A stretch of DNA of 64,000 nucleotides, from contig NZ_JAQPCG010000001.1 in the NCBI RefSeq assembly GCF_028464145.1, positions 310,001-374,000 on the forward strand. Direction: 5' to 3'. A model generated the notes under the pieces. It saw nothing but the letters and a program-made list of their open reading frames with translations. It was not told the origin of the DNA and ran no database searches. Both the position numbers and the translations under genes were made by a program. This DNA is from Maribacter sp. PR1. Its GTDB lineage: Bacteria > Bacteroidota > Bacteroidia > Flavobacteriales > Flavobacteriaceae. Shown in pieces: positions 36,909-46,054 of this stretch; position 1 is the stretch's first letter; every line of letters begins with the position of its first letter.

Positions 36909-38141
36909 CTAATCTTCTAATTCTTCTTTTAGGATACGCACAACTTCGTCAATTGTCTCTTCTTCCAAATCCGTACGTTTAACAAGATCATCTACATCTT
37001 GCTCCAATACGCTTCTGGCCGTATCCAAACCTATTTTCTTAAACTCTTCAATAATCCATCCATCGATTTCATCTGAAAACTCGGTCAATTCCACATCTTC
37101 CTCAACGCCTTCTCTAAATACATCTATCTCATAACCAGTTAATTGACCCGCTAAACGAATATTGTGGCCTCCACGACCTATTGCCTTGGAAACCTCTTCG
37201 GGCTTAAGATAAACCTGAGCGGTCATTTTCTCATCGTTCAGTTTTACCGACGAAACCCTCGCCGGGCTCAATGCCCTTGTAACCAATAATTGTGGGTTTG
37301 AAGTCCAATTGATCACGTCAATATTTTCGTTGCCCAATTCCCTTACGATGCCGTGAATACGAGAACCCTTCATCCCAACGCAGGCTCCAACAGGATCAAT
37401 ACGATCATCATAGGAATCAACCGCAACTTTCGCCTTCTCACCAGGAATACGAACCGCCTTTTTAATCGTAATCAAACCATCAAAGACCTCTGGTATCTCT
37501 TGGAAGAACAATTGTTCCAAAAATAACGGTGAGCTACGAGACATGATTATCGTCGGCTTAGCACCTTTAAGTTCAACACTTTCAATAATTCCTCTTACAT
37601 TATCACCTTTTCTAAAGAAGTCCGATGGTATTTGCCTGTCCTTTGGAAGTATTATTTCATTTCCTTCATCATCCAACAAAATAACCGCCTTATGACGAAT
37701 ATGATGCACCTCAGCGGTATAAATTTCACCTTCAAGGTCTTTAAACTGCTTGTATATGGTCGTATTATCGTGTTCATGAATCTTGGAAATCAAGTTTTGA
37801 CGCAAGGCCAATATTGCCCTTCTTCCCAAGTCTATCAATTTGACTTCTTCAGACACATCTTCACCTACCTCGAAATCTGGCTCTATCTTTCTAGCTTCAG
37901 AAAGTGAAATCTCCTCATTGGGCTCCTCTACTTCACCATCCTCTACAACCACACGATTACGCCAAATCTCCAAATCCCCCTTATCCGGATTGATAATAAT
38001 ATCAAAATTGTCATCCGATCCGAACTTCTTTTTCAAGGCATTTCTGAAAACATCTTCCAAAATTGCCATAAGCGTTACCCGGTCTATGAACTTATCATCC
38101 TTAAACTCCGAGAAAGATTCAATTAACGCAATATTTTCCAT
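36909..38141 (-). CDS. nusA: Transcription termination/antitermination factor NusA
   Basis: 410 residues. NusA binds RNA polymerase and modulates pausing, intrinsic termination and coupling. The domains in order are an N-terminal polymerase-binding domain (1 to about 125), S1 (about 130-205) and two KH domains (GACVGMKGSRIHGIVRELGNE and KAIGRGGHNIRLAGQLTG). A short acidic C-terminal tail replaces the repeats seen in gamma-proteobacteria, as is usual in Bacteroidota. It lies 12 bp after rimP and 42 bp before infB. NusA is a natural candidate for feedback on the hairpin in its own leader. Confidence 0.98.
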   Translation of the reverse strand: MENIALIESFSEFKDDKFIDRVTLMAILEDVFRNALKKKFGSDDNFDIIINPDKGDLEIWRNRVVVEDGEVEEPNEEISLSEARKIEPDFEVGEDVSEEVKLIDLGRRAILALRQNLISKIHEHDNTTIYKQFKDLEGEIYTAEVHHIRHKAVILLDDEGNEIILPKDRQIPSDFFRKGDNVRGIIESVELKGAKPTIIMSRSSPLFLEQLFFQEIPEVFDGLITIKKAVRIPGEKAKVAVDSYDDRIDPVGACVGMKGSRIHGIVRELGNENIDVINWTSNPQLLVTRALSPARVSSVKLNDEKMTAQVYLKPEEVSKAIGRGGHNIRLAGQLTGYEIDVFREGVEEDVELTEFSDEIDGWIIEEFKKIGLDTARSVLEQDVDDLVKRTDLEEETIDEVVRILKEELED

Positions 38142-38153
38142 TGGTAATTACAA

Positions 38154-38615
38154 TTAAAATTTTAATACAACTTTTGCTTTCTTAATATCAGAAAAGTTTA
38201 TTTCTTTTCTTTTCTGAACCGTAACTTTTCCCTTACCAACAGGTTTGGGTTCTCTTGCCTTCCATTCCAATACTATACATTCCACATTGGTTTGGGTAAG
38301 CTTTCCTTCATATGATTCATCGGAAGTTTGCACCTCCAATTTCCTTCCAATATTCTTTTTATACTGTCTGGGCATAATCAATGGTGCTGTCGCACCGGCC
38401 GAGGCCACTTCCAGGGCAAAATCTTGTTCCTCCCTATCCAAATTATGCTCAATGGCCCTACTGATCTTAATACAGTCATTAACAGTTACTCCATTGTCAC
38501 CATCAATAATAACTTTGATTTTATTATCCGGAGTAACCGTAAAATCAATTAAAAAAAGTGAAGAATCTTCTTCCAATCCCTTTTCCAATAATTCCTGTAC
38601 TTTTTCCTTCAACAT
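38154..38615 (-). CDS. rimP: Ribosome maturation factor RimP
   Basis: 153 residues from the ATG at 38615. RimP assists late maturation of the 30S subunit. The N-terminal domain (LIDFTVTPDNKIKVIIDGDNGV, shortened here to its key strand) and the central DCIKISRAIEHNLDREEQDF block are typical, with a C-terminal SH3-like domain. An in-frame extension of 27 codons upstream exists, but it runs through a terminator-like hairpin and has no family similarity, so it was rejected. First gene of rimP-nusA-infB. Confidence 0.95.
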   Translation of the reverse strand: MLKEKVQELLEKGLEEDSSLFLIDFTVTPDNKIKVIIDGDNGVTVNDCIKISRAIEHNLDREEQDFALEVASAGATAPLIMPRQYKKNIGRKLEVQTSDESYEGKLTQTNVECIVLEWKAREPKPVGKGKVTVQKRKEINFSDIKKAKVVLKF

Positions 38616-38623
38616 AAAAACCA

Positions 38624-38654
38624 AGTAATAAAAGAGGGGACAAATTGTCCCCTC
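38624..38654 (-). promoter_or_regulatory. Terminator-like hairpin in the rimP-nusA-infB leader
   Basis: A perfect 9-bp, GC-rich inverted repeat (arms GAGGGGACA and TGTCCCCTC, 38634-38642 and 38646-38654) with a 3-base loop. On the minus strand it is followed by TTTTATTA. It lies between the promoter (38683-38712) and the rimP ATG (38615), so it could act as an attenuator or as a translation-blocking stem. The function is inferred. Confidence 0.6.
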
Positions 38655-38682
38655 ACGAATACTTTTTATTCTTTCAGTACTG

Positions 38683-38712
38683 CAAATATACAACAATCTT
38701 TGTTCTGTGCAA
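38683..38712 (-). promoter_or_regulatory. Bacteroidota-type promoter of rimP-nusA-infB
   Basis: On the minus strand TTG (38712-38710), a 19-base spacer, then TATATTTG (38690-38683). The predicted transcript starts near 38677, giving a leader of about 60 nt that includes the hairpin at 38634-38654. Confidence 0.72.
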
Positions 38713-38823
38713 TAACTACTTAAATTACAATTGAATAATTCCTAGAAAATAGAAATGGTTAGGTCTAAGCAAGTTAATTTGGAAATTAAGTCTATTTTTA
38801 ACCAAAACCAACCTTGATATACA

Positions 38824-40164
38824 ATGGACTTATTTTCTTCTTACAATGTCATCATTGGTGCCGCTATCATTGTAGTTCTATCCTTTTGGTTTAATGGTAT
38901 TGCAAAAAAAACGAATGTCCCGGCCGTATTAATGTTGATTGTTTTGGGGATATTAATAAAAATAGGCCTTGAACTATTTATTCCTAAAGCCCCAAACTTT
39001 GACGCATCTTTGGAAATATTAGGAACTGTAGGACTTATCATGATTGTTCTTGAAGCTGCACTAGAGCTGGAATTAAAGAAGGACAAATTAGTCCCAATCC
39101 TAAAATCTATGGCCATAGCGCTTTTGGGTTTGGTAGCATCCGCCTATGTAGCCGCCTATATTCTGCACCTATCAATCCCCGATATGAGTATGCAGTCGGC
39201 ACTTATTTATGCCACACCATTATCCATTTTATCCAGTGCCATTATTATTCCAAGTGTTGGTGGTCTTTCTGCCCCAAAGAAAGAATTTCACATTTACGAA
39301 AGTACCTTCTCCGATATTATGGGCATCATGATGTTCTATTTCCTCATAGGTGGCATTAATCCCACTGAAGATTCTGGAGTATTGGGTTTTAGCATTAATC
39401 TCGTGCTGACAATAGTCATTGCCATTGTTTCCAGTTATGCCATAATCCTAATTTTTCAACGGATTAAAAGTCAGGCTAAATTATTTTTACTTATTGCCGT
39501 ACTGCTATTGCTTTATGCCATTGGAAAGAAACTTCACTTGTCCTCATTAATTATCATTTTAATTTTCGGATTGATGGTAAAAAACATTAACCTTTTTTTT
39601 CCAGGTAAAACCAAGGTTTTTTTGGAGGCCGAAAGAATGAAACAAATCTACCATGAACTACATATTATTACGCTAGAAACTGCCTTTGTTGTCAGAACTT
39701 TTTTCTTTGTAATATTTGGAATCACCATTGTTCTAGAATCTTTGTTGAATTTTACGGTAGTGCTTGTAAGCCTTGGAATTATTGCATCAATATATCTAAT
39801 CAGGTTCGTAATACTTCGGGTCTTTATAGGTAAAGATCTAAAGCCACAACTGTTCATTGCGCCAAGAGGCCTTATAACCGTACTTTTATTTTATGCAATT
39901 CCTCCAGAAGCGCAAGTCCCAGCCTTTGAATCTGGGATTTTATTATTTGTAATAATCGCGACGAGTTTAATTATGACCTGGGCTATGATAAAGGACAAAC
40001 TGAAAATGGGCACACCTCTCGACGAAATCGATGATGAATATGATGAAAGAAATATGGCGGAAGATATGCTAAGGATGCATACAAATGAGGAAATATCAAG
40101 TATGGTCAAAGAGGTTAATCCACAAAATCTGGATACAAAAAGAATTAATGAAACAGACGACTAA
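38824..40164 (+). CDS. Cation:proton antiporter (CPA1/CPA2 NhaP-like)
   Basis: A 446-residue membrane protein with about twelve helices, fitting the sodium/hydrogen exchanger fold. Helix 1 is followed by TNVPAVLMLIVLGILIK, typical of the first pair of helices. ESTFSDIMGIMMFYFLIGG carries acidic/Asp residues in a membrane segment where the family binds the cation. IAPRGLITVLLFYAIPP corresponds to the conserved APRG loop. A charged cytoplasmic tail (about 395-446) follows. It probably exchanges Na+ or K+ for H+. It is divergent from rimP and convergent with the small gene at 40193. Confidence 0.87.
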   Translation: MDLFSSYNVIIGAAIIVVLSFWFNGIAKKTNVPAVLMLIVLGILIKIGLELFIPKAPNFDASLEILGTVGLIMIVLEAALELELKKDKLVPILKSMAIALLGLVASAYVAAYILHLSIPDMSMQSALIYATPLSILSSAIIIPSVGGLSAPKKEFHIYESTFSDIMGIMMFYFLIGGINPTEDSGVLGFSINLVLTIVIAIVSSYAIILIFQRIKSQAKLFLLIAVLLLLYAIGKKLHLSSLIIILIFGLMVKNINLFFPGKTKVFLEAERMKQIYHELHIITLETAFVVRTFFFVIFGITIVLESLLNFTVVLVSLGIIASIYLIRFVILRVFIGKDLKPQLFIAPRGLITVLLFYAIPPEAQVPAFESGILLFVIIATSLIMTWAMIKDKLKMGTPLDEIDDEYDERNMAEDMLRMHTNEEISSMVKEVNPQNLDTKRINETDD

Positions 40165-40192
40165 ACACCCTATAGGTTTTGATTTCCAGTTA

Positions 40193-40513
40193 TTACCGAA
40201 AAACACCAGCGGTCTGCGGCTTTTCCTCGGTTGTAGTTATGGAATTTATACTATCAACTTCTTTTCTGAACCTCAATATCATTAAAGTATCTAATTGGTT
40301 TTGAATACTATCTTTCATGAGTTTCCAATTACTGGAATTCATTTTTTGATTGTATTCCGTAATTTTATCAAATCGAGAAAGATTGTATCTATTCGCCTTC
40401 CAGGCGTGTTGTGTACTTTTTTGATGTTGTAAATCCTGAAGGTAAATCCCTACTCCAAAACCAACCAACACGACTACCAAAATTATCTTTAAACTTTTCA
40501 CGGTCAACTTCAT
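40193..40513 (-). CDS. Small membrane-anchored protein of unknown function
   Basis: 106 residues. I do not recognise the family. A basic N-terminus is followed by one hydrophobic helix (about 9-25); the rest is soluble and charged, with a probable helical stretch from about 45 to 90. It therefore looks like a single-pass protein with its soluble part outside the cytoplasm, or an uncleaved signal anchor. It stands alone, convergent with the antiporter (28 bp apart). The ATG is preceded by an AT-rich tract. The clear N-terminal helix makes a real gene more likely than chance. Confidence 0.6.
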   Translation of the reverse strand: MKLTVKSLKIILVVVLVGFGVGIYLQDLQHQKSTQHAWKANRYNLSRFDKITEYNQKMNSSNWKLMKDSIQNQLDTLMILRFRKEVDSINSITTTEEKPQTAGVFR

Positions 40514-40708
40514 AACATTAGTTTATAAGAGTGGGGTAAAACTAAAAAAGTGAATCAAAAATTAATATCTATTTTCAATTATTTCTTAACGCAATCAATG
40601 GGCAATGTACAAAATATCCATTTTATGATTCCAAATATCCGTTGAAGTCAAATTTCTATCGACAATAAGCACAAGTCTAAATTGTTTGTATCGAATTGGT
40701 AGACCTAA

Positions 40709-40742
40709 TAAAAAATCCTAACACCTTGTCGATGTTAGGATT
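40709..40742 (-). terminator. Rho-independent terminator of tRNA-Gln
   Basis: Arms AATCCTAACA and TGTTAGGATT (40714-40723 and 40733-40742), a 9-base loop, and T6 on the minus strand. It lies 15 bases beyond the mature 3' end of the tRNA. Confidence 0.82.
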
Positions 40743-40757
40743 CTATAATCTTATTAG

Positions 40758-40828
40758 TTGGCCCACTAGGACTCGAACCTAGAATGACGGTACCAAAAAC
40801 CGGAGTGTTACCATTACACCATGGGCCA
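40758..40828 (-). tRNA. tRNA-Gln (anticodon TTG)
   Basis: A 71-nt tRNA. The 7-bp acceptor stem (TGGCCCA with TGGGCCA), a D loop with GGTAA, and a T arm CTAGG-TTCGAGT-CCTAG are visible. The anticodon loop is TTTTGGT with TTG at positions 34-36, which reads glutamine codons. The discriminator base is A and the terminal CCA is not encoded. The outermost pair of the anticodon stem is a C-U mismatch. It has its own promoter and terminator and is a single, unclustered gene. Confidence 0.95.
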
Positions 40829-40845
40829 ATACCTATAAGAGCGTG

Positions 40846-40876
40846 CAAATTTAAAACAAAGTTTGATTTGGACAAA
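40846..40876 (-). promoter_or_regulatory. Bacteroidota-type promoter of tRNA-Gln
   Basis: On the minus strand TTTG (40876-40873), a 19-base spacer, then TAAATTTG (40853-40846), ending 18 bases before the mature 5' end. This is one of the cleanest consensus promoters in the window. Confidence 0.75.
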
Positions 40877-40939
40877 CATTTTTTGAATCAAAAAATAAAA
40901 AACACACATTTCCCTGCCTGTTAAAGGTTTATAAAAATA

Positions 40940-43900
40940 ATGGGAAGGTATCTATTTAAATTACTAAATTCGCCGCATAGCTTTAACCAAGGTTCCATGT
41001 TTTCAAAGAACTTCAAAAAATGGGACACCTTAACAGGGTGGGCCGTCTTTTTTATTGCATTTATAACTTACTTCATTACCGTTGAACCTACAAATAGTTT
41101 TTGGGATGCCGGTGAATATATAGCTACCTCGGCAAAACTTCAGGTAGGACACCCTCCAGGCGCTCCTTTACTACAGATGATCGGGGCGTTTTTTGCCATG
41201 TTTGCCTTGGAGCCTAATCAAGTAGCTATGATGGTGAATTTAGTTTCTGGGGTATCCAGTGCCTTTACCATTTTGTTCATGTTCTGGACAATTACCAATA
41301 TCACCCAAAAATTATTGGATAAGGACGAGCAAATGACCAACAGCAAGGCTATTGCCATTTTGGGTAGTGGGTTAATCGGAGCTTTGGCTTTCACATTTTC
41401 CGATAGCTTTTGGTTTAATGCAGTTGAGACCGAAGTATATGCCATGGCCAGCTTAATTATGGCATTATTACTATGGCTAGGATTAAAATGGACCGATAAC
41501 TTGAATGACCCAAGAGGTAACCGCTGGATTATTTTAATATCATTTGTTATTGGGTTGACGTTCGGAATTCAGTTTATGGGATTTCTGGCGATTCCCTCAA
41601 TTGGGTTGCTCTATTACTTTAAGACCTATAAAAAGACCACCGTTAAAAACTTTCTATTGGCAAACATCATTGTCATTGCCATTTTGATGTTGGTATACAA
41701 ATTCTCTCTTACCTACGTCCTCATGTTCTTTGGATGGGGAGAGGTCTTCTTTATTAACTCCATTGGCTTACCATTTAATTCTGGGTCCATTATCATAGGT
41801 CTTATTTTCATTGCAGCCTTTTACTTTGGACTCAATTACACCCGAAAAAACAATTATAAGATAGCCAATACACTTGTCCTTTGCCTCATGTTTTTATTTT
41901 TAGGCTTCTCATCGTGGTTAATGCTCCCCATTCGTGCCAACGCCCACGTAGTGATAAACGAAAACAATCCAGAGGATGCACGGGCATTGTTAGCCTATTA
42001 CAACAGGGAACAATATCCCGGAGTGGATAGCCCCGTTTACGGTACTTATTATTCTGACATGTTTGCCCCTGCAGGCGAGGATAGGGACGGAGCCCCTAAA
42101 TATGAAAAGGACTACACCTTAGGGAAATATGTAATTGTCAATAAATATAAAAATTCCGAGCAAGGTCCCAATCCCAAACACCAAGGCATTTTACCTAGAA
42201 TGTGGAGTTCTCAACATGCATCAAACTACATGAAGTACTTTGGACCCCTCGATTTTAAAATGACCGAGTACAATGCAGACCTTGCAGAGGCTATAAACCA
42301 AATGAAAGCCGGTTTTGCCAATGGTGAAATTGACGCGGATCAATATATTAGTTTTATTAGAAGATTCAGCGACTATATTGAGGTGGAGCCGCCATCCGTT
42401 TGGGATAATATTAAATACATGTTCGAATTTCAATTCAATTACATGTATATGCGCTACTTTATGTGGAATTTTGTCGGTAAGCAGAACGATGTTCAAGGGA
42501 GGTATAATGAAAATGGTAATTGGTTAAGCGGTATAAACTTTTTGGATAGTGCGAGATTAGGTAGCCAGGACAATCTGCCTAGCGACATTAAGAATAACCC
42601 TGGACGTAACACCTATTTCTTTTTACCATTGCTTTTGGGTATAATCGGCCTAGTTTTTCAAGTGTCCAAAGACCCGAAACAATTCTGGGTGTTAATGATA
42701 TTTTTCCTCTTTACGGGACTGGCCATTCAGTTCTACACCAACCCTTATATTTTTCAGCCTAGGGAAAGGGATTACTCTTTGGTAGGGTCGTTCTATATTT
42801 TTGCGTTATGGATTGGATTGGGCGTTTACGGCCTTTATGATGGATTTAAAGATTGGGTAACCCCAAAAGTCTTGGCACCTGCCGTAGTGGTTGTTTGTCT
42901 CTTAGCTGTACCGACAGTAATGGCCGTACAGAATTGGGATGATCATGATCGGTCCAATAAATTTACGGCCAATTCTTCGGCCACATCTTACTTAGATTCC
43001 TGTCAGGAAGATGTTGGGGCAATTTTATTTACCATTGGGGATAACGATACCTTCCCACTGTGGTACGCTCAAGAAATAGAAGGCTATCGTACCGATGTTC
43101 GCATAGTCTGTACAAGCCTATTTGAAACGGATTGGTATATTGACCAAATGAAGCGAAAGGCTTATGAAAGCGACCCTATTCCTTCCCAATTAGAGCATGA
43201 TAAATACCGATGGGGAACTAGGGATGTACTTTACCACCAAGGAATAACAGAGAACAGATGGCCCATCAAGGACTTCATCGATTGGATCGACAGTGACAAA
43301 CCTAGGACCAAACTGAAGTATATCTTAGAGCAACAAGGTGCTGATATGAGCTATTACCCGGAAAACACTCAAAACATGGTGTATTATCCCACCAAGAAAA
43401 TCAGAGTACCCGTAAATAAGAAAAATGCCTTAGAAAGTGGCTTGGTTAAACCAAAAGACTCTGCCTTAATGGTAGATTATATCGATATTGATTTGCCAAG
43501 TGTCATCACCAAAAAAAGTATGATGATGCTGGACATCCTTGCCAACAATGATTGGAAACGTCCACTTTATTTTTCCGGCGGAAGTTTTGATGATGCGGAA
43601 TACCTATGGATGAAAGACTATTTACAATTGGATGGTTTAGCCTATAAATTGGTTCCTATAAGAACGGAAAGACCTAATTCATTTGAAATGGGCCGTATTG
43701 ATACAGACCTTATGTATAATATAGTTAAGAAATGGAATTGGGGTAATGCCGGAGATGAGGATATCTATCATGATACACAAACAAGAATCCAAAGTGTGAG
43801 CTATCGAGGTAACTTGGCCCGTTTAATGGAGGCCCTGATCAAAGAAAACAAAATGGATAAAGCCAAGGAAATTATCGAAATGTCCTTGGAAAATATGCCT

Positions 43901-44350
43901 GTTGAAGCATTTGGATATTACTCTTTGGTCGAACCTTTTGTAGACGGCTATTATAAAGTAGGCGAAACGACCAAAGCCAGGGAGCTATTTAATGTATTGA
44001 AGAGAAAATACCAGGAGCGTTTGGAATATTACTCCCAAACTAGTTTGGATGAGCAATACGGCAATATAGATGATATCATCGCGGATATGGAAGCCTACAG
44101 ACGAAATATTGATACGGTTATTGGTAATGATGACAAGGATTTTGCCGAAAAGGAAACCCTAATATTTAATGAATACATTGATAAATTCCAGCACTTTTAT
44201 AAGGACGAGGATAGTCTAGAAATGCCGGAAGGTGATTTCCAAAATGATCCGGATATGATCATAGACACCTTACCCATGACCGACACAATTAGAACGGATA
44301 GAACGGAAACAGATTTATTGCAAGATACGATTGGAACTCCAATCGAATAG
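40940..44350 (+). CDS. DUF2723 membrane protein (glycosyltransferase-like)
   Basis: 1136 residues. The N-terminal half has about twelve membrane helices and the DUF2723 signature, with TVEPTNSFWDAGEYIATSAKLQVGHPPGAPL shortened here to SFWDAGEYIATSAKLQ and GHPPGAPL. The acidic residue in the first loop resembles protein O-mannosyltransferase/GT-C enzymes. The C-terminal half (about 670-1136) is soluble, with DNDTFPLWYAQEIEGYRTDV and late helical repeats. A role in transferring sugars from lipid carriers outside the membrane is inferred from the fold. The chosen ATG follows an A-rich tract; a second ATG at 40997 (residue 20) fits typical family N-termini and may be the real start. Confidence 0.88.
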   Translation: MGRYLFKLLNSPHSFNQGSMFSKNFKKWDTLTGWAVFFIAFITYFITVEPTNSFWDAGEYIATSAKLQVGHPPGAPLLQMIGAFFAMFALEPNQVAMMVNLVSGVSSAFTILFMFWTITNITQKLLDKDEQMTNSKAIAILGSGLIGALAFTFSDSFWFNAVETEVYAMASLIMALLLWLGLKWTDNLNDPRGNRWIILISFVIGLTFGIQFMGFLAIPSIGLLYYFKTYKKTTVKNFLLANIIVIAILMLVYKFSLTYVLMFFGWGEVFFINSIGLPFNSGSIIIGLIFIAAFYFGLNYTRKNNYKIANTLVLCLMFLFLGFSSWLMLPIRANAHVVINENNPEDARALLAYYNREQYPGVDSPVYGTYYSDMFAPAGEDRDGAPKYEKDYTLGKYVIVNKYKNSEQGPNPKHQGILPRMWSSQHASNYMKYFGPLDFKMTEYNADLAEAINQMKAGFANGEIDADQYISFIRRFSDYIEVEPPSVWDNIKYMFEFQFNYMYMRYFMWNFVGKQNDVQGRYNENGNWLSGINFLDSARLGSQDNLPSDIKNNPGRNTYFFLPLLLGIIGLVFQVSKDPKQFWVLMIFFLFTGLAIQFYTNPYIFQPRERDYSLVGSFYIFALWIGLGVYGLYDGFKDWVTPKVLAPAVVVVCLLAVPTVMAVQNWDDHDRSNKFTANSSATSYLDSCQEDVGAILFTIGDNDTFPLWYAQEIEGYRTDVRIVCTSLFETDWYIDQMKRKAYESDPIPSQLEHDKYRWGTRDVLYHQGITENRWPIKDFIDWIDSDKPRTKLKYILEQQGADMSYYPENTQNMVYYPTKKIRVPVNKKNALESGLVKPKDSALMVDYIDIDLPSVITKKSMMMLDILANNDWKRPLYFSGGSFDDAEYLWMKDYLQLDGLAYKLVPIRTERPNSFEMGRIDTDLMYNIVKKWNWGNAGDEDIYHDTQTRIQSVSYRGNLARLMEALIKENKMDKAKEIIEMSLENMPVEAFGYYSLVEPFVDGYYKVGETTKARELFNVLKRKYQERLEYYSQTSLDEQYGNIDDIIADMEAYRRNIDTVIGNDDKDFAEKETLIFNEYIDKFQHFYKDEDSLEMPEGDFQNDPDMIIDTLPMTDTIRTDRTETDLLQDTIGTPIE

Positions 44351-44378
44351 TTTTAATTGGGTTTAAGAAAGGAAGGAA

Positions 44379-44675
44379 CTAGACGTATTCGTTGAGTATG
44401 CCTATAAGGGTTTTGGCATCTTGTTCTCCACTTTGACGCCATACCATCTCCCCTTTTTTGTAAATCATAAGGGTAGGAAGGCCTTTTACACGCAATGCTT
44501 GGGAAAGCTCTTTGTTCTTGTCCACGTCAATTTTGATCACTTTACCTCTATCTCCTAGAGCAGCGGCCACATCTCGCATTACCGGATGCATTGAAGTGGA
44601 TTGTTCGTTCCACTCGGCATAAAAATCCAATAGAACGGGAACATTCAAGTCTATAAGTTCACCAAATTTAGACAT
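44379..44675 (-). CDS. Thioredoxin-fold protein without the CXXC active site
   Basis: 98 residues that follow the thioredoxin fold: PVLLDFYAEW leads into the active-site position, VIKIDVDKNKELSQALRV is the central part, and the cis-Pro loop is GLPTLMIYKKGE (Pro67). Where thioredoxin has WCGPC, this protein has W22-N-E-Q-S26, and there is no Cys anywhere in the sequence. It therefore cannot act as a disulfide reductase. A binding, scaffold or chaperone role is inferred. It has its own promoter and is convergent with the DUF2723 gene. Confidence 0.88.
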   Translation of the reverse strand: MSKFGELIDLNVPVLLDFYAEWNEQSTSMHPVMRDVAAALGDRGKVIKIDVDKNKELSQALRVKGLPTLMIYKKGEMVWRQSGEQDAKTLIGILNEYV

Positions 44676-44698
44676 AGGGTCGGCTTTACGTTATTCGC

Positions 44699-44727
44699 CA
44701 AATGTAGTAAAAAATGTTAAAATACAA
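44699..44727 (-). promoter_or_regulatory. Bacteroidota-type promoter of the thioredoxin-fold gene
   Basis: On the minus strand TTG (44727-44725), an 18-base spacer, then TACATTTG (44706-44699), 24 bases upstream of the ATG. Confidence 0.65.
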
Positions 44728-44767
44728 CGTGAGCCCCATATATTGTAAGCATGGAGCTAAGTTAAAA

Positions 44768-45997
44768 TCATGTTAAGGCTTTCTTTTTTAGGGTAATCAC
44801 AGTAATCTCTGGCCAAATACCTACCCTTCCTGGATAACCTAAAAAACCAAACCCTCTGTTTACATTGATAAACTGGCCCAGTTCTTTATAAACTCCAGCC
44901 CAATACTTGTAACGCCATTTTACGGGGCTCCATTTTACCCAACCTGGAATTTCAATACCAAATTGCATACCATGGGTGTGTCCGCTTAAGGTTAGGTGAT
45001 AATGCTTTTTATCATAAATCACTTCCTCGGACCAATGAGACGGGTCGTGACTCATTAAAATAGTAAAATCCTCTGCAGCTATTTTAGAGGTCGCCTTTTT
45101 TAGGTCTCCTGCTTTTTTAAAGCCACCTTTACCCCAATTTTCTACACCCACAAGGGCAATCCTGTCGTCACCTTTTTGTAAATACCTATGTTCATTTAAT
45201 AACAGATCGAATCCCATATCTCGCTGTAATCGTTTTAGGTCCTCTAGGTTTTCACGTTTTAGTTCCTCGGTTTCCCAATCAATATAATCCCCATAATCAT
45301 GGTTTCCCAAAACGGAAAATTTACCGTCCCTGGCGTTTAGGGTGCTAAAAAGATCAGCCCATGGCAACATTTCCTCTGTCTTATTGTTTACCATGTCACC
45401 GGTAAATAATAAAAGGTCGCTTTTCTGCTTGTTAATTAGGCTTACGCCATATTCAATCTTTTTACGATTATCAAAACTTCCGCTATGTATATCAGATATT
45501 TGTGTTATTTGATATCCGTCAAAACTCTCTGGTAGATCATCATATTCCAAGGTGTACTTTAAAACCTTAAAATTATACTTCCCCTTGTACATACCATAAA
45601 GTAAGGCACCAAAAGGCAAAGCGGCGATACCCAAAGCAATCATTCCTAAGAAACGCCTTCGTTGAGGCAGACTAAATTCCTTGGATTCTCCAAATAACTT
45701 TTGATAGGTTCCTGAAAGGATTCTGAAAATATCCTCGGAAAAAAGGAAAAGAATAATGACCAATTTAAAGGAAAGCATGGTTAACAAAAAACCAAAAGCA
45801 TAACTTTTTGGTCTACTTAACACTCGACCGGCCTCCTCCCCTGCCGTAAATTGATAAATAAAGTTCACCAATACTGCCAAAGAAAGCAGAACATAAATAA
45901 TATAGACCCAAGGCTGTCTAAACAATGTTCTTAGCGCCTGAACAATATAAAAACTTAAACCTAGGTATATCAATACAAAAATGATCCAGCGAAGCAT
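44768..45997 (-). CDS. Membrane-anchored metallophosphoesterase
   Basis: 409 residues. The N-terminal part has about four hydrophobic helices (two at 1-50, others near 70-90 and 112-135), followed by a calcineurin-like phosphoesterase domain (about 155-405). Metal-binding motifs are all present: ISDIHSGSF, FTGDMVNN, LGNHDYGDY, SHDPSHW and LSGHTHGMQ. This matches the YkuE/YaeI-like family of bimetal phosphodiesterases, some of which act on lipid-linked substrates. The substrate here is unknown. A TATCTTTG box (46019-46012) lies 14 bases before the ATG, without a clear -33 partner. Confidence 0.9.
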   Translation of the reverse strand: MLRWIIFVLIYLGLSFYIVQALRTLFRQPWVYIIYVLLSLAVLVNFIYQFTAGEEAGRVLSRPKSYAFGFLLTMLSFKLVIILFLFSEDIFRILSGTYQKLFGESKEFSLPQRRRFLGMIALGIAALPFGALLYGMYKGKYNFKVLKYTLEYDDLPESFDGYQITQISDIHSGSFDNRKKIEYGVSLINKQKSDLLLFTGDMVNNKTEEMLPWADLFSTLNARDGKFSVLGNHDYGDYIDWETEELKRENLEDLKRLQRDMGFDLLLNEHRYLQKGDDRIALVGVENWGKGGFKKAGDLKKATSKIAAEDFTILMSHDPSHWSEEVIYDKKHYHLTLSGHTHGMQFGIEIPGWVKWSPVKWRYKYWAGVYKELGQFINVNRGFGFLGYPGRVGIWPEITVITLKKKALT

Positions 45998-46054
45998 GTT
46001 TCCCTTTTTTACAAAGATATTTTATGAGAATTTAGAAAGCGGTCCATTTGGTTT

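Noticed and set aside
38616..38696. 27-codon N-terminal extension of RimP
   Set aside because: It runs through the leader hairpin and overlaps the -7 promoter box. The residues do not resemble RimP, and the ATG at 38615 gives a normal family start.
40997..41002. Internal ATG as start of the DUF2723 gene
   Set aside because: Not fully rejected: it fits typical family N-termini, but the upstream ATG at 40940 follows an A-rich tract that suits initiation in this group. The longer form was kept and the doubt noted.
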